From IMG/VR virus record IMGVR_UViG_3300036768_000279, positions 62,001-126,000 of that record: DNA of 64,000 nt. One strand, written 5' to 3'. The notes under the pieces were generated by a model that worked only from the letters and a program-made list of their open reading frames with translations, made no database searches and was not told the origin of the DNA. Positions 43,710-51,714 of this stretch are shown here, piece by piece. This DNA is from a virus. How positions within the stretch are numbered: the stretch's first letter is position 1; the number at the start of each line of letters is the position of its first letter. The position numbers and the translations under genes are program-made.

Positions 43710-44396
43710 ATGGTGAGTTTGTATGACATTTTGCGTGGAGACGTAATACCGCTTAGCGGAATTAATGTCTCTATTGGCAGAAACACATATGACGGGGCGG
43801 CACCAGCCGTTCCTATCAATGACTTGCATTTGCGTAGCTTGAATTTGTACGATGCCAGCACATCTGGCACTCTAACATACAATAACACAGACAAACGCAT
43901 TGATTTAATTAGAACGCCAAAAGAAACGTACCCTATTGTAACGGCAGTTTTCTTTCAAGTTGTTGATACTGTTGGTGGACAGACCATTACAACAGATACG
44001 CCAATAATATTCGACGCAACGCCAACTTACAATACGCATCCAAACATTTTTGTTTGGAATGGCTCCGATCAACTTAGCCTTGGTGCTGGTGGCGTATATC
44101 TTGTTAGCTGGTCAGTTACTCTAAGTCCTAACTCAACAGCAAAAGCATCGTCTTTTTCTGTTCGACTGATGATTGATAATGGTAGTGGTTATACGGAAGA
44201 GCCCGGAACAATTTGTTATGCAAATGAATCATTTGACTACAAAGTTGAAGCTACTCCAGTCACTATTTCTAAATCTTTCTTGATTACTTGTCCACCATCC
44301 CTGAGTAGCATCACATTGTATGCTACAGACAACACTACTGGACGGTCTGTTCAAAAAATCAACGGGTCTTCATTAACCGTTCAAAAGGTGTACTAA
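43710..44396 (+). CDS. Fibre/tip protein with C1q-like C-terminal domain
   Basis: 228 residues starting one base after the previous stop. The first 70 (RGDVIPLSGINVSIGRNTYD, then LHLRSLNLYDASTSGTLTYN) look like a diverged copy of the shared anchor module. The rest (FFQVVDTVGGQTITTDTPII, GAGGVYLVSWSVTLSPNSTA, SITLYATDNTTGRSVQKING) has the strand order of C1q/TNF-like trimeric tips. Base composition is more AT-rich than in the neighbouring fibre genes, suggesting separate acquisition. Confidence 0.65.
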   Translation: MVSLYDILRGDVIPLSGINVSIGRNTYDGAAPAVPINDLHLRSLNLYDASTSGTLTYNNTDKRIDLIRTPKETYPIVTAVFFQVVDTVGGQTITTDTPIIFDATPTYNTHPNIFVWNGSDQLSLGAGGVYLVSWSVTLSPNSTAKASSFSVRLMIDNGSGYTEEPGTICYANESFDYKVEATPVTISKSFLITCPPSLSSITLYATDNTTGRSVQKINGSSLTVQKVY

Positions 44397-46628
44397 ATGG
44401 CACGCGAAGTAGGCGATCTATGGCCGCAGGCTAGCGGCTCTGCTGCTCTAGGGGCAGAAATGACGAATGGTGGATTCACCGGGGCTGTGCGTCCGTTCGC
44501 TGGTGTGTTCATGAACAGTGGTGTTTGGTATAATCCAAGCACTGGTACTTCTGGTGTTATTCGTTTTCAATTGAGCCAAGAACAAAATCTCTCTCTTGGA
44601 GAAGAGGTTTTTGGATTCTCAACAGACGGCGGAAGAACGTTCCCTCTTCAGCTTGGTGATAATGCTGTTGGACAAGGTGCCGACATCGTAGCTCCGTTTG
44701 GAGCAATGAGAATCATTGGTAGTGGCGGGATGGGAACGTTCTCGTTTGGTCCTGATGCTAGTAATCAAATGCTTGCAAATGATGGACCTTTAGTCCTTCA
44801 GGCATTTGGCGATGGCCTCGGAGGACGTGGTGGCGTCTTTGTTAACGCAAGACAGAATACCAATCTTTCACCATTCAATGGCAGTGGTCAACTAGAATTC
44901 CGCTTTGGTCCGCACCAAGCTTGGTACGCCAAACTATCACACTCAAATACTGGTGGTCCAGACAACGATGGCTTCTGGCCAATTCCTCACTCTGGTCAAG
45001 TAGCTGCCATGATTGCTGGTGGTACTACCAGCACGACTCTCCAGGCCGCTTATAATGGCGGTGACGAGGTATTGCTAAAGAACGCCGGTACACGATCTGA
45101 CGGCGTTGTTTTGAAGCAACCAGAAATCACACGTCCTCTATTTCCAACCGACCCTATTGGAGATCAAGGATATGGTTTGGCAGTGAGTGGCTACACAAGC
45201 ACACCACTCAATCCACATAGCTATGGTATTGCGTATCTAAACCACAACGCATTGGCATTTCAAGGCTCTGGTACCTTTGGAACCAATGGTCATTTGTGGC
45301 TAGGTATTGATCCTGCCAATTCGAATGCTGGCACTATTGCAAGTAGCGGCTCGCTTAGCATTGCTAGTCACGGTCTCTCTGTTAATTCTGATGGCAACGT
45401 ATTGCACTACGTATCGAACGGCAGCTTCAAGATTTTTGTACAAAACTCATTGTTGCAATTGCAGTCGATGACATCTGACGCCATCTTGTCTGCTGGTACT
45501 GCTCTTTCGTTGAATGCTGGCACAAATGCAACGCTTTCTGCCGCCGACGATGGCATTAGTATTATAGCATCAGACAATAACTTTGGTAGCAATGCTAACA
45601 TTGCCTTGACGGCAGACACCGATATTAGTGCGTCGGCGTTTGGCGGTAGTGGACTCTTGGCATATCGTTTTGGTCCGCATCAATCTTGGTACATCAAGAC
45701 TTCGCACAGCAACACTGGTGGTCCATTCAACAATGGATACTGGCCTATTGCTCACTCTGGTAATGTCGCCGAGATGATCGCTCGGTCTGCCGGAGGATCT
45801 ACATCACTCCAGCAAGCATATGTAGCTGGTCGCTCTATCATTACTCGTAGTGTTGAGGGTGGACCAGTTAGAGTGTCTGGTCTAACCGCTGCCGCACTTC
45901 GTCTTGAAACTAACGAAGGTGGTTTCGCTCACCTTGAGTTGTCTGGTGTATTGAAGACGCCGACTGGATTCACTGAGCAGGGCAGCATCATTTTGATGCG
46001 TCACGGCTTGAATCTTGACAGCACTCATATCGCCAACATTAATCACCAAGATGACATTTCGTCTATTTCTGCCGGTATTCCTACGCTCTGGCTTCACTGT
46101 GGCGGATCAGGCATTGTTCCATTCAGAACGGCCTCTGGTGTTGCACAGTTCTTCAACGTTTCGGCTTCGACTGCCATCAATGAAATCGGCCTAGCACTGA
46201 ATTTGACAGAAACCTCGCAGTCGCATACTGATAGATTTTTCAGATCAATCACAGGTAGCGGAGTTCAGGTTTTGGTTCCTGGACTATACAGCATTAAGTA
46301 TGCTGCCTCTATAGAGAAGACCGCTGGGGAGCTTGAGCAAAATGTCAAGGCTGAGGTAAGACTGTACGATCAGTGGGGTCAAACTTGGCGAATATTGGGC
46401 GGAGTTTCTTACGTTACTGTGCGAGACTTGTCTGCTCCATTTGGAACGGCCAATGGTCAATGTGTATTTGACATCAATGCTGGCGAGGTTATCAATCTTT
46501 TCGCCTCAACAACCTCTGTTCCTGTTGCACCAAACTCTGTGCGTTTCCCACAACGCTCGGCAAACTTGGTTGTAGAATATCTTGGTCCTCAGAGATCAAT
46601 CACTGGCCTCAGACAGAAGGTGTCCTAA
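44397..46628 (+). CDS. Large fibre protein with internal repeats and C1q-like end
   Basis: 743 residues, starting directly after the preceding stop. N-module: GDLWPQASGSAALGAEMTNG, VFMNSGVWYNPSTGTSGVIR, FGFSTDGGRTFPLQ. A segment of about 60 residues occurs twice, near residues 150-205 and 405-460 (RFGPHQAWYAKLSHSNTGGP; RFGPHQSWYIKTSHSNTGGP, each followed by FWPI/YWPI and HSG). Between them lie Ala/Ser-rich strands. The last 150 residues (FFNVSASTAINEIG, VPGLYSIKYAASIE, NAGEVINLFASTTSVP) resemble a C1q/TNF-like tip. Probably the main receptor-binding fibre. Confidence 0.75.
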   Translation: MAREVGDLWPQASGSAALGAEMTNGGFTGAVRPFAGVFMNSGVWYNPSTGTSGVIRFQLSQEQNLSLGEEVFGFSTDGGRTFPLQLGDNAVGQGADIVAPFGAMRIIGSGGMGTFSFGPDASNQMLANDGPLVLQAFGDGLGGRGGVFVNARQNTNLSPFNGSGQLEFRFGPHQAWYAKLSHSNTGGPDNDGFWPIPHSGQVAAMIAGGTTSTTLQAAYNGGDEVLLKNAGTRSDGVVLKQPEITRPLFPTDPIGDQGYGLAVSGYTSTPLNPHSYGIAYLNHNALAFQGSGTFGTNGHLWLGIDPANSNAGTIASSGSLSIASHGLSVNSDGNVLHYVSNGSFKIFVQNSLLQLQSMTSDAILSAGTALSLNAGTNATLSAADDGISIIASDNNFGSNANIALTADTDISASAFGGSGLLAYRFGPHQSWYIKTSHSNTGGPFNNGYWPIAHSGNVAEMIARSAGGSTSLQQAYVAGRSIITRSVEGGPVRVSGLTAAALRLETNEGGFAHLELSGVLKTPTGFTEQGSIILMRHGLNLDSTHIANINHQDDISSISAGIPTLWLHCGGSGIVPFRTASGVAQFFNVSASTAINEIGLALNLTETSQSHTDRFFRSITGSGVQVLVPGLYSIKYAASIEKTAGELEQNVKAEVRLYDQWGQTWRILGGVSYVTVRDLSAPFGTANGQCVFDINAGEVINLFASTTSVPVAPNSVRFPQRSANLVVEYLGPQRSITGLRQKVS

Positions 46629-46629
46629 T

Positions 46630-46956
46630 ATGCTTGCGGAATCAATCACCAGCTTCGGCGATATTGTTAGCATGCTCATTCAACAGTATGGTATTACTGG
46701 AATAGCATTTGGTGGTTTGCTATGGCTGCTTTGGAAGAACAAGAAGGACGCGGATACCCGCATTACAGAGCTTGAAAAACAAGCAGATGCGAATCAGGCA
46801 CAGCAGATCGCCAACTATAAAGAAATGATTGGCGAGTATGTCGAGCTTGTGAAAAACAAGACCGAAGTGCTTGCTAAGCTCACGACATGTCTTGAATCTA
46901 TGAATAACACGCTGCTGCGGCTAGAGGATAAAAAGCAGCAAGACAAGTCAGACTAA
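46630..46956 (+). CDS. Holin-like membrane/coiled-coil protein
   Basis: 108 residues from ATG 46630. A single hydrophobic segment at about residues 19-38 (YGITGIAFGGLLWLLWKNKK) is followed by a charged coiled coil (DADTRITELEKQADANQAQQ). One N-terminal membrane helix with a cytoplasmic charged tail is the layout of BhlA-type phage holins and related lysis proteins. It is the last plus-strand gene, before the convergent terminator. No endolysin is seen in this window, so the lysis role is inferred. Confidence 0.55.
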   Translation: MLAESITSFGDIVSMLIQQYGITGIAFGGLLWLLWKNKKDADTRITELEKQADANQAQQIANYKEMIGEYVELVKNKTEVLAKLTTCLESMNNTLLRLEDKKQQDKSD

Positions 46957-46961
46957 ACAAC

Positions 46962-46983
46962 CGGGGCCGCAAAAGCGGCCCCG
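46962..46983. terminator. Bidirectional terminator between convergent blocks
   Basis: Perfect 9-bp stem CGGGGCCGC/GCGGCCCCG with an AAAA loop, between the end of the plus-strand genes (46956) and the end of the minus-strand genes (46990). U-rich stretches are modest on both sides (GTGTTT on one, GTTGTTT on the other). It should stop transcription from both directions. Confidence 0.75.
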
Positions 46984-46989
46984 AGTGTT

Positions 46990-47241
46990 TCAGATGATAC
47001 GCGGCTTGGCATTTCCAGGGTCGCCACGCTTCTCGATCCTTTCTTTGTCGGCCGCCACACTCGCCTCAGGCGTCATGACACAGGCACCGAACGGATTGCG
47101 TTCTGGTCGTCCAAAGAACGTCATGATTTCAGTACGGAGAGCCGCACGTACTTCCTGCGGAACATCGAATTGTTCGAGGCGTTCACGCAGAATGCGATCC
47201 AGCGTCAAGCCAGTTTCGTTACTTATTTGTCCACTATTCAT
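46990..47241 (-). CDS. Small hypothetical protein
   Basis: 83 residues from the ATG at 47241, which lies inside the end of the upstream gene (8-base overlap). Helical N-terminal half (LDRILRERLEQFDVPQEVRA) and a polar C-terminus. Last gene of the minus-strand block. No recognised family. Confidence 0.55.
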   Translation of the reverse strand: MNSGQISNETGLTLDRILRERLEQFDVPQEVRAALRTEIMTFFGRPERNPFGACVMTPEASVAADKERIEKRGDPGNAKPRII

Positions 47242-47737
47242 TCTTCCACGTCCTTTTGAAGCGAGCAATGGCACGGGTCTTGAAAGACTGTGCCGCTTCC
47301 TTTTCTAGTTGGGTTAGCTTTGTAGCAAGCTCATTGAGCTTTGCCGGATCACCGGGAGTCAACAAGACCTCCCCGGACTTGACTTGCGACTTGATGTACT
47401 CTGCGTTCTTCTTGCGGAAGAATACCAGCGATCGAATAGCCGGTACGAGTTCGCGTCTGATGGTCTGCTGCCACTTACGACAAACATCGTCGAGGGGTTG
47501 CACATCGCCATTGAGTTCGTCAACGATCCGCGTATCATTGTACACCAGCACATCGCCCTGAATATCTCTTTTTCGAGCCACTTCTCTCAGGGCTAGAAAC
47601 AAGACTTTGTAGGTATGATGGATCTCGTTGAAGATAGGATATCCACGTTCGTCTGTAGCCGGGGAGCATTTGAAGCTAGCTTCAACGCCTTCCCCGGCTA
47701 CATAGTAACCGTCCTTGGTGACAAATACCAGGATCAT
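47234..47737 (-). CDS. Hypothetical protein, possibly divergent RNase H-like
   Basis: 167 residues. The order of elements ILVFVTKDGYY, YKVLFLALREVARKRD, DVLVYNDTRIVDELNGDVQP and VFFRKKNAEYI resembles the RNase H-like fold of RVT_3-type proteins, where a strand with DS/ND is followed by a helix. The full set of catalytic acidic residues is not evident. A Lys-rich helical tail follows. Low-certainty similarity judged by eye. Confidence 0.5.
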   Translation of the reverse strand: MILVFVTKDGYYVAGEGVEASFKCSPATDERGYPIFNEIHHTYKVLFLALREVARKRDIQGDVLVYNDTRIVDELNGDVQPLDDVCRKWQQTIRRELVPAIRSLVFFRKKNAEYIKSQVKSGEVLLTPGDPAKLNELATKLTQLEKEAAQSFKTRAIARFKRTWKNE

Positions 47738-48273
47738 TGTGAACTACGACAGAAGTCGGCCTTCATGCCGCTAGCTTGTGTCTTTTCTTCTGGTGTAACC
47801 GTGCCCGCAGTACGCAAGCTAGCAGCGATGATCGTCAGGATCTCCTGGGTGCGTGGCGATAGCTCAAACACGTTGGTTTGAGGGTTTAGCCATTCAAGAG
47901 CACCGCGTGCTAACAACTCCTGCTCGGCAACGAGTAGAACAAACTCAACCTCATCGTTTGAGAAGCCAGCCTTACGTAGGGCTGGAACGATTAGTGACTT
48001 TGCTCCACCAGCAACGGGCTCGCCCTTGATGCCATCAATAGCCGCGGCAGCAATTTCAAGCTGCTCGTGATTGACTACGCCCTCTTCTAGTAGGCGGTTA
48101 GCACCGATCTTGACTCCCAACTGGATGTACAGCTTCCACTTGCTGTATTCCAATTCTGTCATCTGTTCCAACGGCTTGACGCCGTTACCATTCGTTGTGG
48201 TGCATCCGCTGCTAGCAACGATGCCACCAGCTAGACATAGACACAACATCAATACTGCAAAAGTGTTCTTCAT
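47734..48273 (-). CDS. Predicted lipoprotein
   Basis: 179 residues. An N-terminal hydrophobic segment (FAVLMLCLCLAGGIVASSGC) ends in a probable lipobox with Cys24, so the mature protein would be lipid-anchored. The rest is helical with no known domain (VNHEQLEIAAAAIDGI, EVEFVLLVAEQELLARGALE). Phage lipoproteins act as outer spanins or superinfection-exclusion factors; neither can be shown here. ATGA overlap with the upstream gene. Confidence 0.65.
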   Translation of the reverse strand: MKNTFAVLMLCLCLAGGIVASSGCTTTNGNGVKPLEQMTELEYSKWKLYIQLGVKIGANRLLEEGVVNHEQLEIAAAAIDGIKGEPVAGGAKSLIVPALRKAGFSNDEVEFVLLVAEQELLARGALEWLNPQTNVFELSPRTQEILTIIAASLRTAGTVTPEEKTQASGMKADFCRSSQ

Positions 48274-48851
48274 TCGTTCTTCCTCTGTACAATTGAACTA
48301 TGGCCCTCTCTAGTGTCCGGCGGTGCCTTCGCACCAAAGAAAGCAGCCTTCTCGTCTTTTGTCTTCTCGTTGATACGCTTGCGACAATCGCGGCAGGTAC
48401 GATAGATGACTCGTTTCCCGTCGTGCATTGTTGTTTGAATTGGACTCTTGTTCAAGTGCATACAAGCAGAACCATCTACTGCCATTTCTGGCAGAATGGT
48501 AGGCTGATCGTTTGTCTTTTCACGCGGTGCGATATCCACTCCCTCAGCCGCTAGAGACCTCTTCTTTTCAGCAACGAACTGTTCGTCGCTATCTAAGTCA
48601 GCAAGTTTACGTGGCACCGAGTCAGCCTTGATGACCGACTCAGAGCTACGTGTACCGCTGCCAAATCCCCATTCATTAGGCAACTTGTTGCCCGACACAA
48701 GCTGCTGTTCAAGTTTGGCCGCAGCTTCCGGGGATAGTTCGTACGTGCGACCCTGCTTCTTGCCGTTCTTCTTAATGATCAATGTGACAGTCTCAGCCGG
48801 ATCGTATTCCTGCTTAGTCAAATCACATTCTTGAACAATACGTCTTGCCAT
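48270..48851 (-). CDS. Hypothetical protein with Lsr2-like N-terminus and CxxC motif
   Basis: 193 residues. The first 50 (EYDPAETVTLIIKKNGKKQG, then RTYELSPEAAAKLEQQLV) resemble the dimerisation part of Lsr2-like proteins, a beta hairpin followed by a helix after 'YEIDLS'. No AT-hook RGR motif is present. The middle is polar and low in complexity; the C-terminal third has CMH and CRDC with basic residues, a possible zinc site. The start overlaps the PhoH stop (TAATG). Confidence 0.5.
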   Translation of the reverse strand: MARRIVQECDLTKQEYDPAETVTLIIKKNGKKQGRTYELSPEAAAKLEQQLVSGNKLPNEWGFGSGTRSSESVIKADSVPRKLADLDSDEQFVAEKKRSLAAEGVDIAPREKTNDQPTILPEMAVDGSACMHLNKSPIQTTMHDGKRVIYRTCRDCRKRINEKTKDEKAAFFGAKAPPDTREGHSSIVQRKNE

Positions 48852-49540
48852 TATGGTAGATCCTTGCTTCTGTATGCTTCGTATCTACGAAGCACTTCCT
48901 TGACGATTGGCGAACGCTGTACCGTATCAATATTCTCCATCGATACGACACCAACGCCGGGCACGCCATTCAGAATGTTGATGGCCTCAATCAGAGCACT
49001 ATTCTCTGGACGAATGTCGCATTGATCCATGTCGCCAGCGATGACAAGCTTTGAATGCTTACCAACACGAGTCAGCAACATTTTCATGGCATCGCCATCC
49101 AGAGGAACGTTTTGTGCCTCTTCTACGATCACGAAACAGTTGTTGAATGAACGACCACGACACAGACTCAATACTGTGAATTCAAACTTCTCGCGGATGA
49201 TATTGTTGATGTCCTGTTCGTTCTGGAACATCAGACGCAGATTGTCTTTGAGGCCCAAGACATACGGCGTCACCTTCTCATCTACTGTGCCCGGTAGGGC
49301 ACCGAGTTTCTCCCCGGTGTTTGACTGGATATAAGGACGAACGATTATGATGCGTTGAATGCCACCCCTTTTGGGTGCGTTGAACATCATGGTCAATGCA
49401 TGATTGATCGCTAGAAATGTCTTTCCTGTACCGGCATAGCCGGTACAAATAGTGATGATGTTTCTCTCCAGTGAATCTTGGTACTCTTCTTGTCCCGGTG
49501 CTGGCTTAGCTGGGACAAAACGGACTTCACTTTTTTGCAT
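48851..49540 (-). CDS. phoH: PhoH-like ATPase
   Basis: 229 residues. Walker A GYAGTGKT at 34-41, followed by the PhoH-typical IIIVRPYIQSNTGEKLGALP, CRGRSFNNCFVIVEEAQNVP (Walker B) and KLVIAGDMDQCDI. PhoH proteins are RNA-associated helicase-like ATPases found in many phages; their exact role is unsettled. Full domain length. Lies in an operon with peptide deformylase and aminopeptidase, that is, with translation-linked functions. Confidence 0.9.
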   Translation of the reverse strand: MQKSEVRFVPAKPAPGQEEYQDSLERNIITICTGYAGTGKTFLAINHALTMMFNAPKRGGIQRIIIVRPYIQSNTGEKLGALPGTVDEKVTPYVLGLKDNLRLMFQNEQDINNIIREKFEFTVLSLCRGRSFNNCFVIVEEAQNVPLDGDAMKMLLTRVGKHSKLVIAGDMDQCDIRPENSALIEAINILNGVPGVGVVSMENIDTVQRSPIVKEVLRRYEAYRSKDLP

Positions 49541-49543
49541 CTA

Positions 49544-50257
49544 TCAGCCTCTATTGGCCCTACGCGAAGCCCTTGCACGCTTGCTACGGGCACGACGATC
49601 CGCAATTACCTTGCGACGGTGGGGGGTAAGTTTCATGCCAAATTTGGTTTGGCGGACTTGTTTTGCGACTTCACGCTCAAGATGATGAGAGATCAGTACG
49701 CCATTCAAGTGGTCCATTTCGTGACAAATTGCACGAGCCCAGAACCCATTGAATACTTCTCGCTTGACTTCGCCGTCAAGCTCGTGATATTGAAGCGTAA
49801 CGCTCTTAGGTCTTTTGAAGACCGCACCGAATCCTGGCAGAGAGAGACATGCTTCGCCATTCTTCTTTTGTTCTTGGCTCTGCGACACGATCACCGGATT
49901 GATGAACGCACGGTTAACGCCGTTCTCACGAAGCAAGAAGATTCGTTTTGGGTAACCAACCTGCACGGCAGCCAGCCCAGCCGCAGAGTCACCCAACATG
50001 TCAAGCACAGCATCCATCTTGCCAATAACTGCTGCGTCCGTATCGTTCACCGGAAGACTGCATGGTTGTGACGGTCCTTCCAGGAGCGGCCAGCGTTGCA
50101 CGTCTGCGGGTGTAATGATAGGGTTTGCAACCTCGGGCTGCGTTTTTTCTGAAACCGCAGTAGCGGCTTCGACAGCAGGTTGTGGCTGCATTACCTTGCG
50201 TGGGTTGCCGTGGTTGTGTGATTCGTGTGTGCAGTCAGGTCCGCTACAATCGCTCAT
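49544..50257 (-). CDS. def: Peptide deformylase with N-terminal extension
   Basis: 237 residues from ATG 50257 (ATGA overlap). Removes the formyl group from nascent proteins. All three motifs are present: GLAAVQ at 94-99, EACLSLP with metal-ligand Cys137, and HEMDH with His179 and His183. The first 60 residues are an extra low-complexity region opening with a possible metal site (CSGPDCTHESHNHG). The C-terminus is strongly basic (RRKVIADRRARSKRARASRR), which could bind the ribosome, as the basic tails of bacterial deformylases do. Adjacent to the aminopeptidase gene. Confidence 0.93.
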   Translation of the reverse strand: MSDCSGPDCTHESHNHGNPRKVMQPQPAVEAATAVSEKTQPEVANPIITPADVQRWPLLEGPSQPCSLPVNDTDAAVIGKMDAVLDMLGDSAAGLAAVQVGYPKRIFLLRENGVNRAFINPVIVSQSQEQKKNGEACLSLPGFGAVFKRPKSVTLQYHELDGEVKREVFNGFWARAICHEMDHLNGVLISHHLEREVAKQVRQTKFGMKLTPHRRKVIADRRARSKRARASRRANRG

Positions 50258-51021
50258 GATAGAATCTCGTATCCTTTTTCCGTTACTAGAATGCAACGTT
50301 CGGAATGGGCTACTAGAGAACCGTCCGCTGATCGCACGGTCCAGCCATCCCCATCTACTATTATGTCAGTCTCGCCAAAAGTGACTACTGGTTCCAGACA
50401 AATTACTTGTCCAGCCTGTAGCTTATACTTCTCGTATTCGCGTTCAGCCTGCCATCGCTTGATCTGTGGAAGTTTGGGGTCGATGCAGTTAGGGATAAAC
50501 GGATCGACGTGAAGCTGCTGGCCTATTTGGTGACCTCCCCACTGAGGATAGATCTTAACGCCAAGCTCGGCTGCCCTCTGTTCGGCTATTTTGGCTATTT
50601 CAAGCAAGGTTCGGCCACTCTGGAGAATCGAGATCTCGGCTTCAAGTACACTCTCTGACGCAGCAGCCAGACGGTCTTGCAAAGGAAAAATACCAGGACC
50701 GATGACGCGAGTTCGGGCAGAGTCTACGCACCATCCCTCAAAGCTGCATCCGACATCAACTGTCAGGATGTCGCCGGACCTTAGAACGTAATCGTTGGGA
50801 ACGCCATGTACCACAACCTCATTAGGGGATAAGCATGACGCTGCTGGAAATCCTCTATAGCCCTTAAAGATCGGCACGCATTTCGAGGCGACGATGTGGG
50901 ACTCAATTGCACGATCGACCTCGCGAAGAGTTACGCCGGGTTTAGCGACAGAGAAGCCAGCCTCAATCGCCTCTCGATTGATTCGTCCTGCGTGACGTGT
51001 CGCTGCAATTTGATTCATCAT
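50254..51021 (-). CDS. map: Methionine aminopeptidase, type I
   Basis: 255 residues. Removes the initiator methionine after deformylation. The five metal ligands are in place: Asp89 (TVDVG), Asp100 (VDSART), His164 (GGHQIG), Glu210 (CLEPV) and Glu241 (HSERCILVT); His72 in VVVHGVP matches the substrate-binding His. Standard catalytic-domain length with no zinc-finger extension. Followed by the deformylase gene with an ATGA overlap, so the two N-terminal processing enzymes are made together. Confidence 0.93.
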   Translation of the reverse strand: MMNQIAATRHAGRINREAIEAGFSVAKPGVTLREVDRAIESHIVASKCVPIFKGYRGFPAASCLSPNEVVVHGVPNDYVLRSGDILTVDVGCSFEGWCVDSARTRVIGPGIFPLQDRLAAASESVLEAEISILQSGRTLLEIAKIAEQRAAELGVKIYPQWGGHQIGQQLHVDPFIPNCIDPKLPQIKRWQAEREYEKYKLQAGQVICLEPVVTFGETDIIVDGDGWTVRSADGSLVAHSERCILVTEKGYEILS

Positions 51022-51104
51022 TAGGCAGACAATCCCATCCTGATATCATCTTGTTGGGCTTGATATTGCCGCTTTTCCAGTCTGGAAAAATGCTTTCTAG
51101 CCAA
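51021..51104 (-). CDS. Possible small ORF (27 residues)
   Basis: A frame starting with TTG at 51104, inside the end of the glycosylase gene, and stopping at a TAATG junction with the aminopeptidase. It fills an otherwise empty 75-base gap. The peptide is basic and polar (ARKHFSRLEKRQYQAQQDD). The one-base overlap is the pattern seen at real junctions here, but the TTG start and short length keep confidence low. Confidence 0.35.
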   Translation of the reverse strand: MARKHFSRLEKRQYQAQQDDIRMGLSA

Positions 51105-51714
51105 CCGAAGACGTTCGTCTGTTGCTCTCTACCCATTTCTTGATTTTCTGCCAGTGCGGCAGCGTTTCGCGATACGCTTTCTCAGGGCTTCGCAAATGAT
51201 AACTGGGGTGATAGGTGACAAGCACTTTAGACTCATGCCCGTCTACAGTATAATTCAACCAACCATCTTTGTTTGATACCTTGTCAAAGAAAAACTGATT
51301 GAGGGCACCTTTGATAGGTTCGCCGCGAAACTGTTCGAGAGCGGTGCGACCCAACAATATGATGAGCTTGGGACGCAGCAATTTGATTTGCAGATCGAGT
51401 CGCCACTTGCATGCGTCCATTTCTTCTTTTCGAGGCGTTCTGTTATTGGGTGGACGACACAATACAGAATTCGTAATGTATATGTCTTGACGTGAAACGC
51501 CAACGTACGTTAGAATTGAATCAAGTTTTTGACCGGCCTTACCAATAAAAGGAACGCCAGTCAAATCTTCATCTTCGCCTGGAGCCTCGCCAACAATCAA
51601 GATAAGCGGTTCATGTGAGCCATTACCGAACACTACCTTTGTACGTGTCTTGCAAAGGTCGCAAGATCCACACACCGACATCTGTTCTCGCAAGGCATCA
51701 AGCTGAGCGTTCAT
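51097..51714 (-). CDS. Uracil-DNA glycosylase, family 4
   Basis: 205 residues. Iron-sulphur ligands are likely Cys15 and Cys18 (CGSC) and Cys86 and Cys102. Catalytic and base-binding motifs are GEAPGEDED (with VPFIGKAG after it), TNSVLCRPPNNRTP and YHPSYHLR. It excises uracil from DNA, protecting the phage genome from deamination or misincorporated dUMP. Normal family length. ATGA-coupled to the OB/HD gene upstream. Confidence 0.92.
   Translation of the reverse strand: MNAQLDALREQMSVCGSCDLCKTRTKVVFGNGSHEPLILIVGEAPGEDEDLTGVPFIGKAGQKLDSILTYVGVSRQDIYITNSVLCRPPNNRTPRKEEMDACKWRLDLQIKLLRPKLIILLGRTALEQFRGEPIKGALNQFFFDKVSNKDGWLNYTVDGHESKVLVTYHPSYHLRSPEKAYRETLPHWQKIKKWVESNRRTSSVG

Noticed and set aside
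49478-50071. 197-codon open frame on the plus strand
   Set aside because: Antisense to the peptide deformylase, whose three catalytic motifs prove the minus strand is coding here.
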